NCBI GenBank assembly: GCA_023954035.1
Contig: JAMLIT010000007.1
Coordinates: forward strand, 26,669 to 90,668
Source: Burkholderiaceae bacterium
Lineage (GTDB): Bacteria; Pseudomonadota; Gammaproteobacteria; Burkholderiales; Burkholderiaceae_C
Direction of reading: 5' to 3'
DNA length: 64,000 nucleotides
Below, piece after piece: positions 20,629-30,898 of the stretch. The notes under the pieces were generated by a model that did not search any database, was not told the DNA's origin, and worked only from the letters and a program-made list of their open reading frames with translations. Made by a program: the position numbers and the translations under genes. Position 1 is the first letter of the stretch. Each line of letters starts with the position of its first letter.

Positions 20629-21694
20629 AGCGCGCCCCGAAGCGTCGAAATGGTGGACCTACGGTTCGCCGCTGCTGGCGCTGGCCATCACGGTGCTCAT
20701 CGGCGTCGCGCTGTTTGCGCTGCTCGGAAAGGACCCGCTGCGCGGCCTGGAAGTATTTTTCTGGGAGCCGCTCAAGTCGCGCTACGCGCTGGGCGAGCTG
20801 ATGGTCAAGGCGACGCCGCTGCTGCTGATCGCGCTGGGCCTGGCAGTGTGCTTTCGCTCCAACGTCTGGAACATTGGCGCGGAAGGCCAGTTCGTCATGG
20901 GCGCGATTGCCGCAGGCGGTGTGGCACTGATGGCCGACAAGACCACCGGCAGCTGGATCATGCTGGCCGTGCTGCTGGCGGGCACCCTGGGCGGCATGGC
21001 TTGGGGCGGACTCACCGCACTGCTGCGCGACAAGTTCAATGCCAATGAAATTTTGGTCAGCCTGATGCTGGTGTACGTGGCCATTTTGATCCTGAGCTAC
21101 CTGGTGTTCGGCCCCTGGAAAGACCCCGCGGGCTACAACTTCCCGCAAACGCCGGCCTTCGCGAAGGCGACGCAGATCCCCAAGCTCATGGCCGGCTCGC
21201 GCATGAACATTGGCTTGTTGATGGCTTTGGCGGGTTCGGCCCTGCTCTGGTCGTTTCTGTTTCGTTCGCGCGCCGGGTTTGCGCAGCAGGTCTCGGGCCT
21301 GGCGCCGGCGGCTGCGCGCTACGCGGGGTTTTCCTCGCGCCGCGCGCTCTGGGTGGCGCTGCTGGTCTCGGGCGGCGCGGCCGGCCTGGCGGGCGCGTTG
21401 GAAGTGGCCGGCCCGATCGGCCAGCTCACGCCCTACGTTCCCGCAGGCTACGGCTTTGCCGCCATCATCGTCGCCTTCGTCGGTCGGCTGCATCCGGTGG
21501 GCATGATTTTTTCGGCCATCCTGATGAGCATGTTCTACATCGGCGGCGAACTGGCCCAGTCGCGCCTGGGCCTGCCCAAGTCCTTGACCGGCGTTTTTCA
21601 GGGCCTGCTGCTGTTCACGCTGCTGGCCTGCGATACCTTGATCGCCTACCGCGTGCGCTGGGCGCGCCCGGCGGGTGCGAAGGCGGGGAGCTGA
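20615..21694 (+). CDS. ABC importer permease 1 (BPD_transp_2 family, nucleoside/purine)
   Basis: A 359-aa inner-membrane subunit with about eight to ten hydrophobic helices and the family segment FRSNVWNIGAEGQFVMGAIAAGG near residues 80-100. The start ATG 20615 follows GGCGGAGG and overlaps the ATPase gene by 14 bases, so translation is coupled. It pairs with the following permease as a heterodimer, as in YufP/YufQ- and NupP/NupQ-type systems. The ATG of permease 2 lies one base after its stop. Confidence 0.93.
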
Positions 21695-21695
21695 C

Positions 21696-22616
21696 ATGGA
21701 ATCCTGGGCACTTCTGATTGGCGCCACGCTCAGCGCAGGCACCGTTCTGGCCATCGCCGCGCTGGGCCTGCTCATCAACGAGAAGGCGGGCATCGTCAAC
21801 CTGGGCGCCGAAGGCATGATGCTGTGCGCCGCCATCGCCGGCTTTGCCGCCGTGGTGCATACCGGCAACCCCTGGCTGGGCTTTGCCGCCGGCATGCTGG
21901 CGGGCGCGCTGCTCGCCATGGTGTTTGGCTGGCTGGTGATCTGGCTGGGCACCAACCAGTACGCCACCGGCCTGGCACTCAGCCTGTTTGGCGTCGGGTT
22001 TTCGGCCTTTGTCGGCATCGGCTATGTGCAGGCGCGTCTGCCGGAGATTCCGAAATTCATGCTGCCCTGGCTGCGCGATCTGCCGCTGGTGGGCCCGGCG
22101 CTGTTTCGCCAGCACCCGCTGGTGTACCTGACGGTGGCGTTCGCTGGTGCGCTGGTGTGGTTCCTCTACCGCACCCGCTCCGGCCTGATCCTTCGCTCGG
22201 TCGGCGAGTCGCCGGAATCGGCGCATGCGCTGGGTTACCCGGTGCGCCGCATTCGCCTGGCAGCCGTCATGGCCGGTGGCGCGCTGTGCGGCTTGGCCGG
22301 CGCCTTCATCTCCACCGTGTACACCCCCCTGTGGGTGGAGAACATGGTGGCCGGGCGCGGCTGGATCGCCCTGGCGCTTACCACCTTTGCCACCTGGCGC
22401 CCAGGCCGGGTGCTGCTGGGCGCCTACCTGTTTGGCGGCGTGACCATGCTGCAGTTCCATCTGCAGGCCTCGGGCGTGCAGGTGCCCAGCCAGTGGCTGA
22501 GCATGCTGCCCTATCTGGCCACCATCGTGGTGCTGGCGCTGATTTCGCGCAACCCGGTGTGGATTCGCGTGAACATGCCCGCGTCCTTGGGCAAGCCCTT
22601 CCACGTCAGCGGCTGA
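21696..22616 (+). CDS. ABC importer permease 2 (BPD_transp_2 family, nucleoside/purine)
   Basis: A 306-aa membrane protein starting MESWALLIGATLSAGTVLAI, with the family signature LGLLINEKAGIVNLGAEGMML at about residues 24-44 and several further helices. Its start lies one base after the stop of permease 1, preceded by GGCGGGGAG. It forms the other half of the translocation channel. The substrate-binding lipoprotein follows after 75 bases. Confidence 0.93.
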   Translation: MESWALLIGATLSAGTVLAIAALGLLINEKAGIVNLGAEGMMLCAAIAGFAAVVHTGNPWLGFAAGMLAGALLAMVFGWLVIWLGTNQYATGLALSLFGVGFSAFVGIGYVQARLPEIPKFMLPWLRDLPLVGPALFRQHPLVYLTVAFAGALVWFLYRTRSGLILRSVGESPESAHALGYPVRRIRLAAVMAGGALCGLAGAFISTVYTPLWVENMVAGRGWIALALTTFATWRPGRVLLGAYLFGGVTMLQFHLQASGVQVPSQWLSMLPYLATIVVLALISRNPVWIRVNMPASLGKPFHVSG

Positions 22617-22691
22617 AAAGCGCCGTCACACTTCATAATCCCTGGTTTTCGTCCCGCCAACTGGCAATTTCCAACCAACAAGGAACCCGAC

Positions 22692-23861
22692 ATGACCGAC
22701 CTGCACAAACGCACGCTCCTGAAGGTGGCTGCACTGTCCGCTGTGGCCGCCGCCGCGCTCGTGGGCTGTGGCAAGAAAGAGGAGCCGGCGGCTCCTGCTG
22801 CCGCACCGACGCCCGCACCGGTGGCTGCTGCGCCTGCGCCGGCCGCCGAGCCGCTGAAAATTGCGTTCGCCTACGTCGGCCCGGTGGGCGATGGCGGATG
22901 GTCGTACGCGCACGACAACGCGCGCAAAGCCATCGAGAAGGAATTTGGCGACAAGATCGTCACCAGCTACGTCGAAAGCGTTCCCGAATCGGCCGACGCA
23001 GAGCGGGTTCTGCGCGACATGGCGGGGCAGGGCAACAAGTTGATTTTCGGTACCACCTTCGGCTACATGGAGTCCATGGTCAAGGTCGCCGCCGACAACC
23101 CCGGCGTGAAATTCGAGCATGCCACCGGCTACAAAACGGCCGAGAACCTGCGCACTTACGACAGCCGCACCTACGAAGGCGCCTATCTTGCGGGCATCAT
23201 CGCTGGCGGCATGACCAAGACCAATACCCTGGGTGTGGTGGGTTCGGTGCCGATTCCCGAGGTTCTGCGCAATATCAACAGTTTCACGCTGGGTGCGCAA
23301 AGCGTGAACCCGAAGATCCAGACCAAGGTGGTGTGGGTGAATGAATGGTTCAGCCCACCCAAGGAAACCGAAGCGGCGACTTCGCTGATCAATGGCGGCG
23401 CCGACGTCTTGTTCCAGAACACCGATTCGCCCGCAGTGCTCAAGACGGCCCAGGAAAAGGGCAAGCGCGCCTTTGGCTGGGATTCGGACATGACCGCTTA
23501 CGGTCCCAAGGCTCACCTGGGTTCGGCCATCATCAACTGGACGCCTTACTACACCAAGACGGTCAAGGACGTGCTGGACGGCACCTGGACGACGGGCCAG
23601 GCCTGGTGGGGTGTGAAGGAAGGCGCCATCGACATGGTGTCGATTGCCGAGGACGTACCGGCCGAACTCAAGGCCAAGGTGGACGAAGCCAAGGCGGGCC
23701 TGAAGGCGGGTAGTTTCCACATCTGGAAAGGCCCGCTCGTCGACAACACGGGCAAGGAAGTCATCGCCAAGGACGCTGTCGCCGACGACAAGTTCCTCAC
23801 GGGCATCAACTTCTACGTCAAGGGTGTCGAGGGCAACGTGCCTGGCGGCGACAAGAAATAA
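22692..23861 (+). CDS. BMP-family substrate-binding lipoprotein of the purine/nucleoside importer
   Basis: Captures the substrate outside the inner membrane. It is 389 aa. After a twin-Lys/Arg start a hydrophobic segment ends ALVGC (lipobox Cys26), followed by an Ala/Pro-rich tether of about 28 residues. The BMP/PnrA domain then begins KIAFAYVGPVGDGGWSYAHD, with FGTTFGYMESM and FQNTDSPAVLKTAQEKG, typical of the PF02608 group that includes nucleoside-binding PnrA. It is the last gene before a strong terminator and the deaminase. Binding of purines is inferred from the family and neighbours. Confidence 0.92.
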   Translation: MTDLHKRTLLKVAALSAVAAAALVGCGKKEEPAAPAAAPTPAPVAAAPAPAAEPLKIAFAYVGPVGDGGWSYAHDNARKAIEKEFGDKIVTSYVESVPESADAERVLRDMAGQGNKLIFGTTFGYMESMVKVAADNPGVKFEHATGYKTAENLRTYDSRTYEGAYLAGIIAGGMTKTNTLGVVGSVPIPEVLRNINSFTLGAQSVNPKIQTKVVWVNEWFSPPKETEAATSLINGGADVLFQNTDSPAVLKTAQEKGKRAFGWDSDMTAYGPKAHLGSAIINWTPYYTKTVKDVLDGTWTTGQAWWGVKEGAIDMVSIAEDVPAELKAKVDEAKAGLKAGSFHIWKGPLVDNTGKEVIAKDAVADDKFLTGINFYVKGVEGNVPGGDKK

Positions 23862-23882
23862 GCCAGCGCGCTGGCATCGCCC

Positions 23883-23905
23883 GGCCGCCTTCGGGCGGCC
23901 TTTTT
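23883..23905 (+). terminator. Intrinsic terminator after the purine importer operon
   Basis: GGCCGCC (23883-23889), loop TTCG, GGCGGCC (23894-23900), then five T. It ends the importer transcript 22 bases after the binding-protein gene; the deaminase starts 22 bases further and may receive read-through or have its own promoter. Confidence 0.9.
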
Positions 23906-23911
23906 CGTTGA

Positions 23912-24973
<1,062 letters not shown>

Positions 24974-25030
24974 TGTGGGCGGCCGCGCGCGCGGGGCCTG
25001 CCGCACGGTCTGCACCGCTTTTCCATAGGT

Positions 25031-25039
25031 TTGTCCACA
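25031..25039. promoter_or_regulatory. DnaA-box-like sequence upstream of dnaB
   Basis: TTGTCCACA differs from the consensus TTATCCACA at one position and lies 74 bases before the dnaB start. Next to it CGCACA-GGCT-TGTGCG (25045-25060) forms a small hairpin. A single box could allow DnaA control of dnaB. One 9-mer match can occur by chance. Confidence 0.3.
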
Positions 25040-25112
25040 GGCTGCGCACAGGCTTGTGCGGTGACGCCAGGCCCAGCGCCCGCTACCATCCGACGCTTGC
25101 CCAGGGAGCCCT

Positions 25113-26522
25113 ATGTCCGAATTCATGATGCCGGTTGACGAGGAATTCGCGCCGTACGACCACCAACTTGCGCAGTTGCGCGTGCCGCCGCACTCGACCG
25201 AGGCGGAATCGAGCGTGCTCGGCGGCCTGCTGCTCGACAACCAGGCCTGGGACCGCGTCGGCGACCTGCTGATCGAGAGCGATTTCTACCGCTTCGAGCA
25301 CCGCCTGATCTACGCCGGCATTGCCAAATTGGTCAACGCCAGCAAGCCGGCCGACGTGATCACGGTGTACGAGCACCTGCAAAGCATTGGCAAGTCCGAG
25401 GAAGTCGGGGGCCTGGCCTACCTGAACGCGCTGGCGCAGTACGTGCCCAGCGCCAGCAACATCCGCCGCTACGCCGAAATCGTGCGCGAGCGCGCCATTT
25501 TGAGGAAGCTCGTCACCGCCAGCGATGAAATCGCCACGGCCGCCTTCAACACCCAGGGCCGGCCGGTCGACAAAATCCTGGACGAAGCCGAGCAGAAGAT
25601 CTTCAACATCGGCGAAGAAGGCTCGCGCATGAAGCAGGGCTTTCAGGGCATGGACACCCTGGTGGTCAACCTGCTCGACCGCGTGCAGGAGATGGCGGAC
25701 AACCCGAACGACATTACCGGCGTTCCCACCGGCTTCATCGACCTCGATCGCATGACATCCGGCCTGCAGGCGGGCGACATGGTGGTGCTGGCGGCGCGTC
25801 CCTCCATGGGCAAGACGGCGCTGGCCATCAACATTGCAGAGCATGTGGCGCTGAACGAAGGCCTTCCGGTGGCCGTGTTCTCCATGGAAATGGGTGCCGC
25901 GCAATTGGCGGTGCGCATCGTCGGCTCCATCGGCCGCATCGACCAGGGCCATCTGCGCACCGGCAAGCTGACCGACGACGAATGGCCGCGCCTGACAGAA
26001 GCCATTGAAAAGCTGCGCAACGTGTCCCTGCACATCGACGAAACCGCGGGCCTGACGCCCAGCGAGCTGCGTGCCAACGCGCGGCGGCTGGCGCGCCAGT
26101 GCGGCAAGCTGGGCATGATCGTCGTCGACTACCTGCAGCTCATGAGCGGTTCCAGCAACTCGCAGGGCGAGAACCGCGCCACCGAGCTGGGCGAGATCTC
26201 GCGCGGGCTCAAGATGCTGGCCAAGGAACTGCAGTGCCCGGTGATTGCGCTCTCGCAGCTCAACCGCAGCGTGGAAACGCGCAACGACAAGCGCCCCATG
26301 ATGAGCGACCTGCGCGAGTCCGGCGCCATCGAGCAGGACGCCGACATCATCATGTTCATCTACCGCGACGACTACTACAACAAGGAGAGCAAGGAGCCCA
26401 ACGTTGCCGAGATCATCATTGGCAAGCAGCGCAATGGCCCCACCGGCACGGTCAAACTGTTCTTCCAGAAGTCGCAGACGCGCTTCGAGAGTCTGGCCAT
26501 GGGGTCGAGCGACGATTTTTGA
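25113..26522 (+). CDS. dnaB: Replicative DNA helicase DnaB
   Basis: Hexameric 5'-3' helicase that unwinds DNA at the replication fork. The length of 469 aa is standard. The N-terminal DnaB domain (PPHSTEAESSVLGGLLLDN) is joined by a linker to the RecA-like C-terminal domain, with Walker A ARPSMGKTAL near residue 230, Walker B LGMIVVDYLQLM near 335 and the SQLNRSVE arm. AGGGAG precedes the ATG. No rplI or alr neighbour is present. It converges on phoH across two repeat copies. Confidence 0.97.
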   Translation: MSEFMMPVDEEFAPYDHQLAQLRVPPHSTEAESSVLGGLLLDNQAWDRVGDLLIESDFYRFEHRLIYAGIAKLVNASKPADVITVYEHLQSIGKSEEVGGLAYLNALAQYVPSASNIRRYAEIVRERAILRKLVTASDEIATAAFNTQGRPVDKILDEAEQKIFNIGEEGSRMKQGFQGMDTLVVNLLDRVQEMADNPNDITGVPTGFIDLDRMTSGLQAGDMVVLAARPSMGKTALAINIAEHVALNEGLPVAVFSMEMGAAQLAVRIVGSIGRIDQGHLRTGKLTDDEWPRLTEAIEKLRNVSLHIDETAGLTPSELRANARRLARQCGKLGMIVVDYLQLMSGSSNSQGENRATELGEISRGLKMLAKELQCPVIALSQLNRSVETRNDKRPMMSDLRESGAIEQDADIIMFIYRDDYYNKESKEPNVAEIIIGKQRNGPTGTVKLFFQKSQTRFESLAMGSSDDF

Positions 26523-26523
26523 T

Positions 26524-26590
26524 AAAAAAGGCTGCTAGCGCTTATTGGATAAAGGCGAAAAGCTATGTATTTCGTAGCAAACGACGCCTT
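26524..26590 (+). repeat. Copy of the TAGCGC palindromic repeat after dnaB
   Basis: GGCTGCTAGCGCTTATTGG, then AAAGGCGAAAAGCTAT, begins two bases past the dnaB stop. It is followed within 10 bases by a second copy, the only tandem pair in the window. Confidence 0.75.
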
Positions 26591-26597
26591 GCTCACT

Positions 26598-26652
26598 ATC
26601 AAAAAAAGAGCTGGTAGCGCATGCAGAACAAGCGCTGACAGCTCTTTTGGCT
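26598..26652. terminator. Repeat copy forming a bidirectional terminator between dnaB and phoH
   Basis: AAAAGAGCT (26604-26612) pairs with AGCTCTTTT (26640-26648), with the TAGCGC/AGCGCTG arms inside. The left A-run gives a T-run on the minus strand and the right side has a T-run on the plus strand, so it can end both convergent transcripts. It is a strongly paired member of the repeat family. Confidence 0.7.
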
Positions 26653-26667
26653 TGAAATTGACGAGCG

Positions 26668-28389
26668 CTACAGCACTTCGCTCGCAAAATCCGCCAGGCG
26701 CGAACGCTCGCCGCGCGCCAAGGTGATGTGGCCGCTGTGCGGCCAGCCCTTGAAGCGGTCCACGGCAAAGGTCAGGCCGGACGACCCTTCGGTGAGATAG
26801 GGTGTATCGATTTGCGCCAGGTTGCCCATGCAGATGATCTTGGTGCCGGGCCCGGCGCGGGTAATCAAGGTCTTCATCTGCTTGGGCGTCAGGTTCTGCG
26901 CCTCGTCGATGATGACGAACTTGTTCATGAAGGTGCGCCCGCGCATGAAGTTCATGCTCTTGATCTTGATGCGGCTTCGAATCAAATCGTTGGTGGCGGC
27001 GCGCCCCCATTCGCCGGCGTTGCCGCCGTCGCCCTTGGCCAAAAATTCGAGGTTGTCGTCCAGCGCGCCCATCCAGGGGCCCATCTTTTCTTCTTCGGTG
27101 CCGGGCAGGAAGCCGATGTCCTCGCCCACGCTTACCGTGGCGCGGGTCATGATGATCTCGGTGTAGCGGCGGTCGTCGAGCACCTGCGTGAGGCCCGTGG
27201 CCAGGGCCATCAGCGTCTTGCCGGTGCCGGCCGTACCCGCCAGGGTCACGAAATCGATGTCCGGGTCCATCAACAGGTTGACCGCAAAATTCTGCTCGCG
27301 GTTGCGCGTGGTCACGCCCCAGACGGCATTCTTGGCGTGGCCGTAGTCCTTGAGGGTTTTCAGTACGGCCGTCTTGTCGCGGATTTCGCTCACGCGGGCG
27401 AACAGGCTGGGCTCGCCGGGCGCCTCAAAGTAGACGAACTGGTTGATCATCAGCTGCGGCACGATGGGGCCGCTGATGCGGTAGAACGTGTGCGCGCCGC
27501 TCTGCCAGCTCTCGACCGACTTGCCGTTGCGGTTCCAGAAATCGCCGGGCAACTGAAGTACGCCGGAATACAGCAGGTCGCCGTCTTCGAGCGCCTTGTC
27601 GTTCTGGTAGTCCTCCGCGGGCAAGCCCAGGGCGCGCGCCTTGACGCGCATGTTGATGTCCTTGGACACCAAAATCACCTGGCGCCCGGGCTGCTGCTTG
27701 CGCAGGCCTTCGACCACGCCCAGGATCTGGTTGTCCGCCTTGCCGGGCGGCAGGCTGGTGGGCAGTTCGAAGTCGAGCCCCGAGGTCTGGAAGAACAGGC
27801 AGCCGCCCGCGGCGCGCTGGCCGGTTGAATCCAGGGGAATGCCCAGTGCAATGTCGGCGCCCGGCGTGGCCACCAGCGCGTCGAGCGAACGGCTGACCTG
27901 GCGGCCGTTGCGCGCCACCTCGGTCATGCCTTTCTTGTGGCCGTCAAGCTCTTCAAGCACGATCATCGGCAGATAGATGTCGTGCTCTTCGAAACGAAAC
28001 AGGCTGGTGGGGTCGTGCAGCAATACGTTGGTGTCGAGCACGAACAATTTCTTGGGGCCCACGCCGCGCTTCTTGCGTTCCCGTGCCGGACGCACGGCAG
28101 TGGCAGCCTCGGCTGCCGGCTCTGGGGCGGACGCAGCGTGCTCTGTTCGGGCCTGGGACGGGGCGTCCGGCATGGGGCTCTGGGCGGGTGCCGGCGCAGG
28201 ACGGCGCGCGCGCGCTCCGGTGGGCGCCGACGGCGCAGGCGCGCTCAGCGGCGCGCTAGGGGGCGGCTCATGAGCGGCTGCGGGTTCTGCCATCTGGCCG
28301 GCGCGTCGGCGGCGCGGCGCCGCCTGTTGGTCAAATACCTCTTGCTGGAGAAGCGCAGCGCGCCGGGTGGGGGCGGGGGGCAGGGGCAT
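26668..28389 (-). CDS. PhoH-family protein with N-terminal PIN domain (PhoH2 type)
   Basis: A predicted RNA-acting ATPase of 573 aa from ATG 28389. An Ala/Pro-rich N-terminus of about 110 residues precedes a PIN ribonuclease-like domain (KLFVLDTNVLLHDPTSL, later VILVSKDINMRVKA). The PhoH ATPase domain has Walker A GTAGTGKT near residue 383 and Walker B VIIDEAQNLTP. PhoH2 proteins of this layout couple RNA unwinding and cleavage in the studied cases; in most bacteria the role is unsettled. It follows bcp on the same strand, separated by a terminator. Confidence 0.9.
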   Translation of the reverse strand: MPLPPAPTRRAALLQQEVFDQQAAPRRRRAGQMAEPAAAHEPPPSAPLSAPAPSAPTGARARRPAPAPAQSPMPDAPSQARTEHAASAPEPAAEAATAVRPARERKKRGVGPKKLFVLDTNVLLHDPTSLFRFEEHDIYLPMIVLEELDGHKKGMTEVARNGRQVSRSLDALVATPGADIALGIPLDSTGQRAAGGCLFFQTSGLDFELPTSLPPGKADNQILGVVEGLRKQQPGRQVILVSKDINMRVKARALGLPAEDYQNDKALEDGDLLYSGVLQLPGDFWNRNGKSVESWQSGAHTFYRISGPIVPQLMINQFVYFEAPGEPSLFARVSEIRDKTAVLKTLKDYGHAKNAVWGVTTRNREQNFAVNLLMDPDIDFVTLAGTAGTGKTLMALATGLTQVLDDRRYTEIIMTRATVSVGEDIGFLPGTEEEKMGPWMGALDDNLEFLAKGDGGNAGEWGRAATNDLIRSRIKIKSMNFMRGRTFMNKFVIIDEAQNLTPKQMKTLITRAGPGTKIICMGNLAQIDTPYLTEGSSGLTFAVDRFKGWPHSGHITLARGERSRLADFASEVL

Positions 28390-28412
28390 GGTGCAAAGGC
28401 CTCGGGCGAATC

Positions 28413-28449
28413 GGGAAAACAAAAAGCCGCCTGGAGGCCGAGGCGGCTT
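28413..28449 (-). terminator. Intrinsic terminator after bcp
   Basis: On the minus strand AAGCCGCCT and AGGCGGCTT (28449-28424) form a 9-bp stem with an 8-base loop, followed by TTTTTGTTTT. It ends the bcp transcript just upstream of phoH. Confidence 0.85.
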
Positions 28450-28525
28450 GGTGAGCTAGGTGGGCGTTGCGCGGTACAGCGGCATTGTGCCCATTATGCA
28501 TGGCGCCCGGTCTGCGGCAGGCAGG

Positions 28526-29011
28526 TCAGGCGGCCTGCTTGAGCGTCTTGAGGGCCTTGACCGCCTTGAGGACTTCGTCCACGTGGCCGGGCACCTTCAG
28601 ACCGCGCCATTCCTCTGCCAGGGTGCCGTCGGCGCTGATCAGGAAGGTGCTGCGCTCGATGCCCTTGACCTTTTTGCCGTACATGATTTTGTTTTTGACG
28701 ACGCCAAACATGTGGCACATCTTTTCTTCGGTGTCGGCGATCAGCTCAAAAGGCAATTCCAGCTTTTCCTTGAATTCTTCGTGCGACTTCATGTTGTCGC
28801 GCGAGACGCCGAACACGGCCGCGCCGGCCTTGACGAATTCCTTGTATTTGTCGCGAAACTGCATCGCCTCGGTGGTGCAGCCCGGCGTGTTGTCCTTGGG
28901 ATAGAAGTACAGCACCATGACCTGTCCGTTGTGCGAAGTGTTGCTAACTTTCACACCGCCGGTGGCGTTGGCTTCGAATTCAGGGAGGGGTTTATTGACA
29001 ACGATCGCCAT
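28526..29011 (-). CDS. bcp: Thioredoxin-dependent peroxiredoxin (Bcp/PrxQ)
   Basis: Reduces hydrogen peroxide and alkyl peroxides in the cytosol. It is 161 aa, with the peroxidatic Cys45 in DNTPGCTTEA and the supporting Arg in GVSRDN. The resolving cysteine found five residues downstream in the E. coli enzyme is replaced by Met50, so this is a one-Cys type or uses another thiol, possibly the Cys in KMCHMFG. It follows an Mth938-like gene on the same strand and is ended by a terminator at 28449-28413. Confidence 0.93.
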   Translation of the reverse strand: MAIVVNKPLPEFEANATGGVKVSNTSHNGQVMVLYFYPKDNTPGCTTEAMQFRDKYKEFVKAGAAVFGVSRDNMKSHEEFKEKLELPFELIADTEEKMCHMFGVVKNKIMYGKKVKGIERSTFLISADGTLAEEWRGLKVPGHVDEVLKAVKALKTLKQAA

Positions 29012-29152
29012 ATATCTTTAATCTCTCTCGGTGAGGTCGTTGAAGAACCGGGGAGGGTCTGTTCTTTTTGTCGTATAACCCCGGCAGCAACCCGTGATTT
29101 TACTCTGAAACCCTTCTGCCCGACAGTCCCGGGCGGCTTGGCCCCTGGCAGC

Positions 29153-29536
29153 TCAAGGGCTTGACGGCGCGCCAATGATCAAGGCGAGCACCACATTGCG
29201 GCCTTCTCCGGCCAGGATGTTGTAGGTGCGGCAGGCGGCGAAACTGTCCATGGCCTCCAGGCCGATGCGCCGGGCAAACAGCGGGGCAAGCCACTTGGGG
29301 GGAACGAAGCGGGTCCCTGCGCCGGTTCCCAGCAGCATTACCTCCGCGTCGAACGTCGCAAGCTGAACGAAGTGCTCGGGCGCAAGATCCTCGAAGCGGC
29401 CCACGGGCCAGGCCTCACGCAGGCCGCTCGCGCCCAGGATGACGCTGGATGTGATCCTCTCGTTCCCGACCGACACCCAGCCTGGCCCGTAGCCGGAGAT
29501 GCTCTGTGCGTCAATGCGATCGGGGGAAAATTTCAT
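29153..29536 (-). CDS. Mth938-like domain protein (DUF498/DUF598)
   Basis: A 127-aa protein starting MKFSPDRIDAQSISGYGPGWV. Sequence such as ATFDAEVMLLGTGAGTRFVP and MDSFAACRTYNILAGEGRNV matches the Mth938 / NDUFAF3-like fold. The human relative is a complex I assembly factor; the bacterial role is not established. ATG 29536 was chosen over an earlier in-frame start at 29596 because the family begins with this MKFxxD motif. It is divergent from the aminotransferase gene, with 125 bases between starts. Confidence 0.85.
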   Translation of the reverse strand: MKFSPDRIDAQSISGYGPGWVSVGNERITSSVILGASGLREAWPVGRFEDLAPEHFVQLATFDAEVMLLGTGAGTRFVPPKWLAPLFARRIGLEAMDSFAACRTYNILAGEGRNVVLALIIGAPSSP

Positions 29537-29661
29537 GCGTGGGCGTCTTTGGATGGTGCGCACCAGGCGGCGGCGCGGCGCGGGAACTGTGGTCAAATTA
29601 TAGGTTTCGCCGCCTGCCAGCTGGCCCAGAGCCAGTCCAAAGACCTTCGCTTCGCCCGCGC

Positions 29662-30891
29662 ATGAAAACCATCCACAAATCCGCCAAGCTTGCCAACGTC
29701 TGCTACGACATCCGGGGCCCCATCATGGACGCGGCGCGGCAGATGGAGGAGGAGGGCCACAAGATCATCAAGCTCAACATCGGCAACCTGGCGGTGTTCG
29801 GTTTTGATTCGCCTGAGGAAATCCAGCAGGACATGATCCGAAACCTCCCCAATTCGGCAGGCTACTCGGACAGCAAGGGCATTTTCGCCGCGCGCAAGGC
29901 GGTGATGCATGAGACGCAGCTGCAAGGCATTGTCGGCGTCACGCTCGACGATATTTACCTGGGCAATGGCGCGAGCGAGCTGATCGTGATGGCGACCAAC
30001 GCGCTGCTGGACAACGGCGACGAGCTGCTGCTGCCCTCGCCCGACTACCCGCTGTGGACGGCGGCGGCCAGCTTGTCAGGCGGCACGCCGGTGCACTATC
30101 TGTGCGACGAGGCCAAGGGCTGGATGCCCGATCTGGACGACATCCGTTCCAAAGTGACGCCGCGAACCAAGGGCATCGTCGTCATCAACCCCAACAACCC
30201 CACGGGTGCGCTGTATTCCGACGCGCTCTTGCAGGGCATCGTGGACATTGCGCGCGAGCACGGCCTGGTCATCTTTGCCGACGAGGTCTACGACAAGGTG
30301 CTGTACGACGGCGTGCGCCACACGCCAATTGCGCTGCTTTCGGACGACGTGCTCACGCTCACGTTCAACTCGCTCTCCAAAAGCTACCGCTCGTGCGGCT
30401 ACCGCGCCGGCTGGATGGTGGTGTCGGGCGACAAGAAGTCCGCCCGCGACTACATCGAGGGGCTGAACATGCTCTCGAACATGCGGCTGTGCTCCAACGT
30501 GCCGGGCCAGTGGGCGATTCAGACGGCGCTGGGCGGCCACCAGAGCATCAACGAACTGGTGGGCGCGGGCGGGCGCCTGCGCCGCCAGCGCGACCTGGCA
30601 TACGAGTTGATCACGGCCATTCCCGGCGTCACTTGCGTCAAGCCGCAAGCAGCGCTGTACATGTTTCCCCGGCTCGACCCGGCGGTCTACCCGATCCAGA
30701 ACGACCAGCAGTTCTTCCTCGAATTGCTGCAGGAAACGCGCGTGATGCTGGTGCAAGGCACGGGTTTCAACTGGCCCGCGCCCGACCATTTCCGCATCGT
30801 CTTCCTGCCGCACGAGGACGACCTGCGCGAAGCCATCGCCCGCGTGGCGCGTTTCCTGGCGTCGGCGCGCAAGCGCTTCGGCACCGATTGA
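29662..30891 (+). CDS. alaA: PLP-dependent aminotransferase, AlaA type (alanine/glutamate-pyruvate)
   Basis: A class I/II aminotransferase of 409 aa, probably making alanine from pyruvate and glutamate. The N-terminus (KSAKLANVCYDIRGPIMDAARQMEE) is characteristic of AlaA. VINPNNPTGALY and the PLP-binding Lys240 in FNSLSKSYR are intact, with CGYRAGWMVVSG after it. It precedes hom-thrC on the same strand, separated by a repeat copy. Such aminotransferases commonly lie just before hom in betaproteobacteria and may form one operon with it. Confidence 0.9.
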   Translation: MKTIHKSAKLANVCYDIRGPIMDAARQMEEEGHKIIKLNIGNLAVFGFDSPEEIQQDMIRNLPNSAGYSDSKGIFAARKAVMHETQLQGIVGVTLDDIYLGNGASELIVMATNALLDNGDELLLPSPDYPLWTAAASLSGGTPVHYLCDEAKGWMPDLDDIRSKVTPRTKGIVVINPNNPTGALYSDALLQGIVDIAREHGLVIFADEVYDKVLYDGVRHTPIALLSDDVLTLTFNSLSKSYRSCGYRAGWMVVSGDKKSARDYIEGLNMLSNMRLCSNVPGQWAIQTALGGHQSINELVGAGGRLRRQRDLAYELITAIPGVTCVKPQAALYMFPRLDPAVYPIQNDQQFFLELLQETRVMLVQGTGFNWPAPDHFRIVFLPHEDDLREAIARVARFLASARKRFGTD

Positions 30892-30898
30892 CTCCTGT

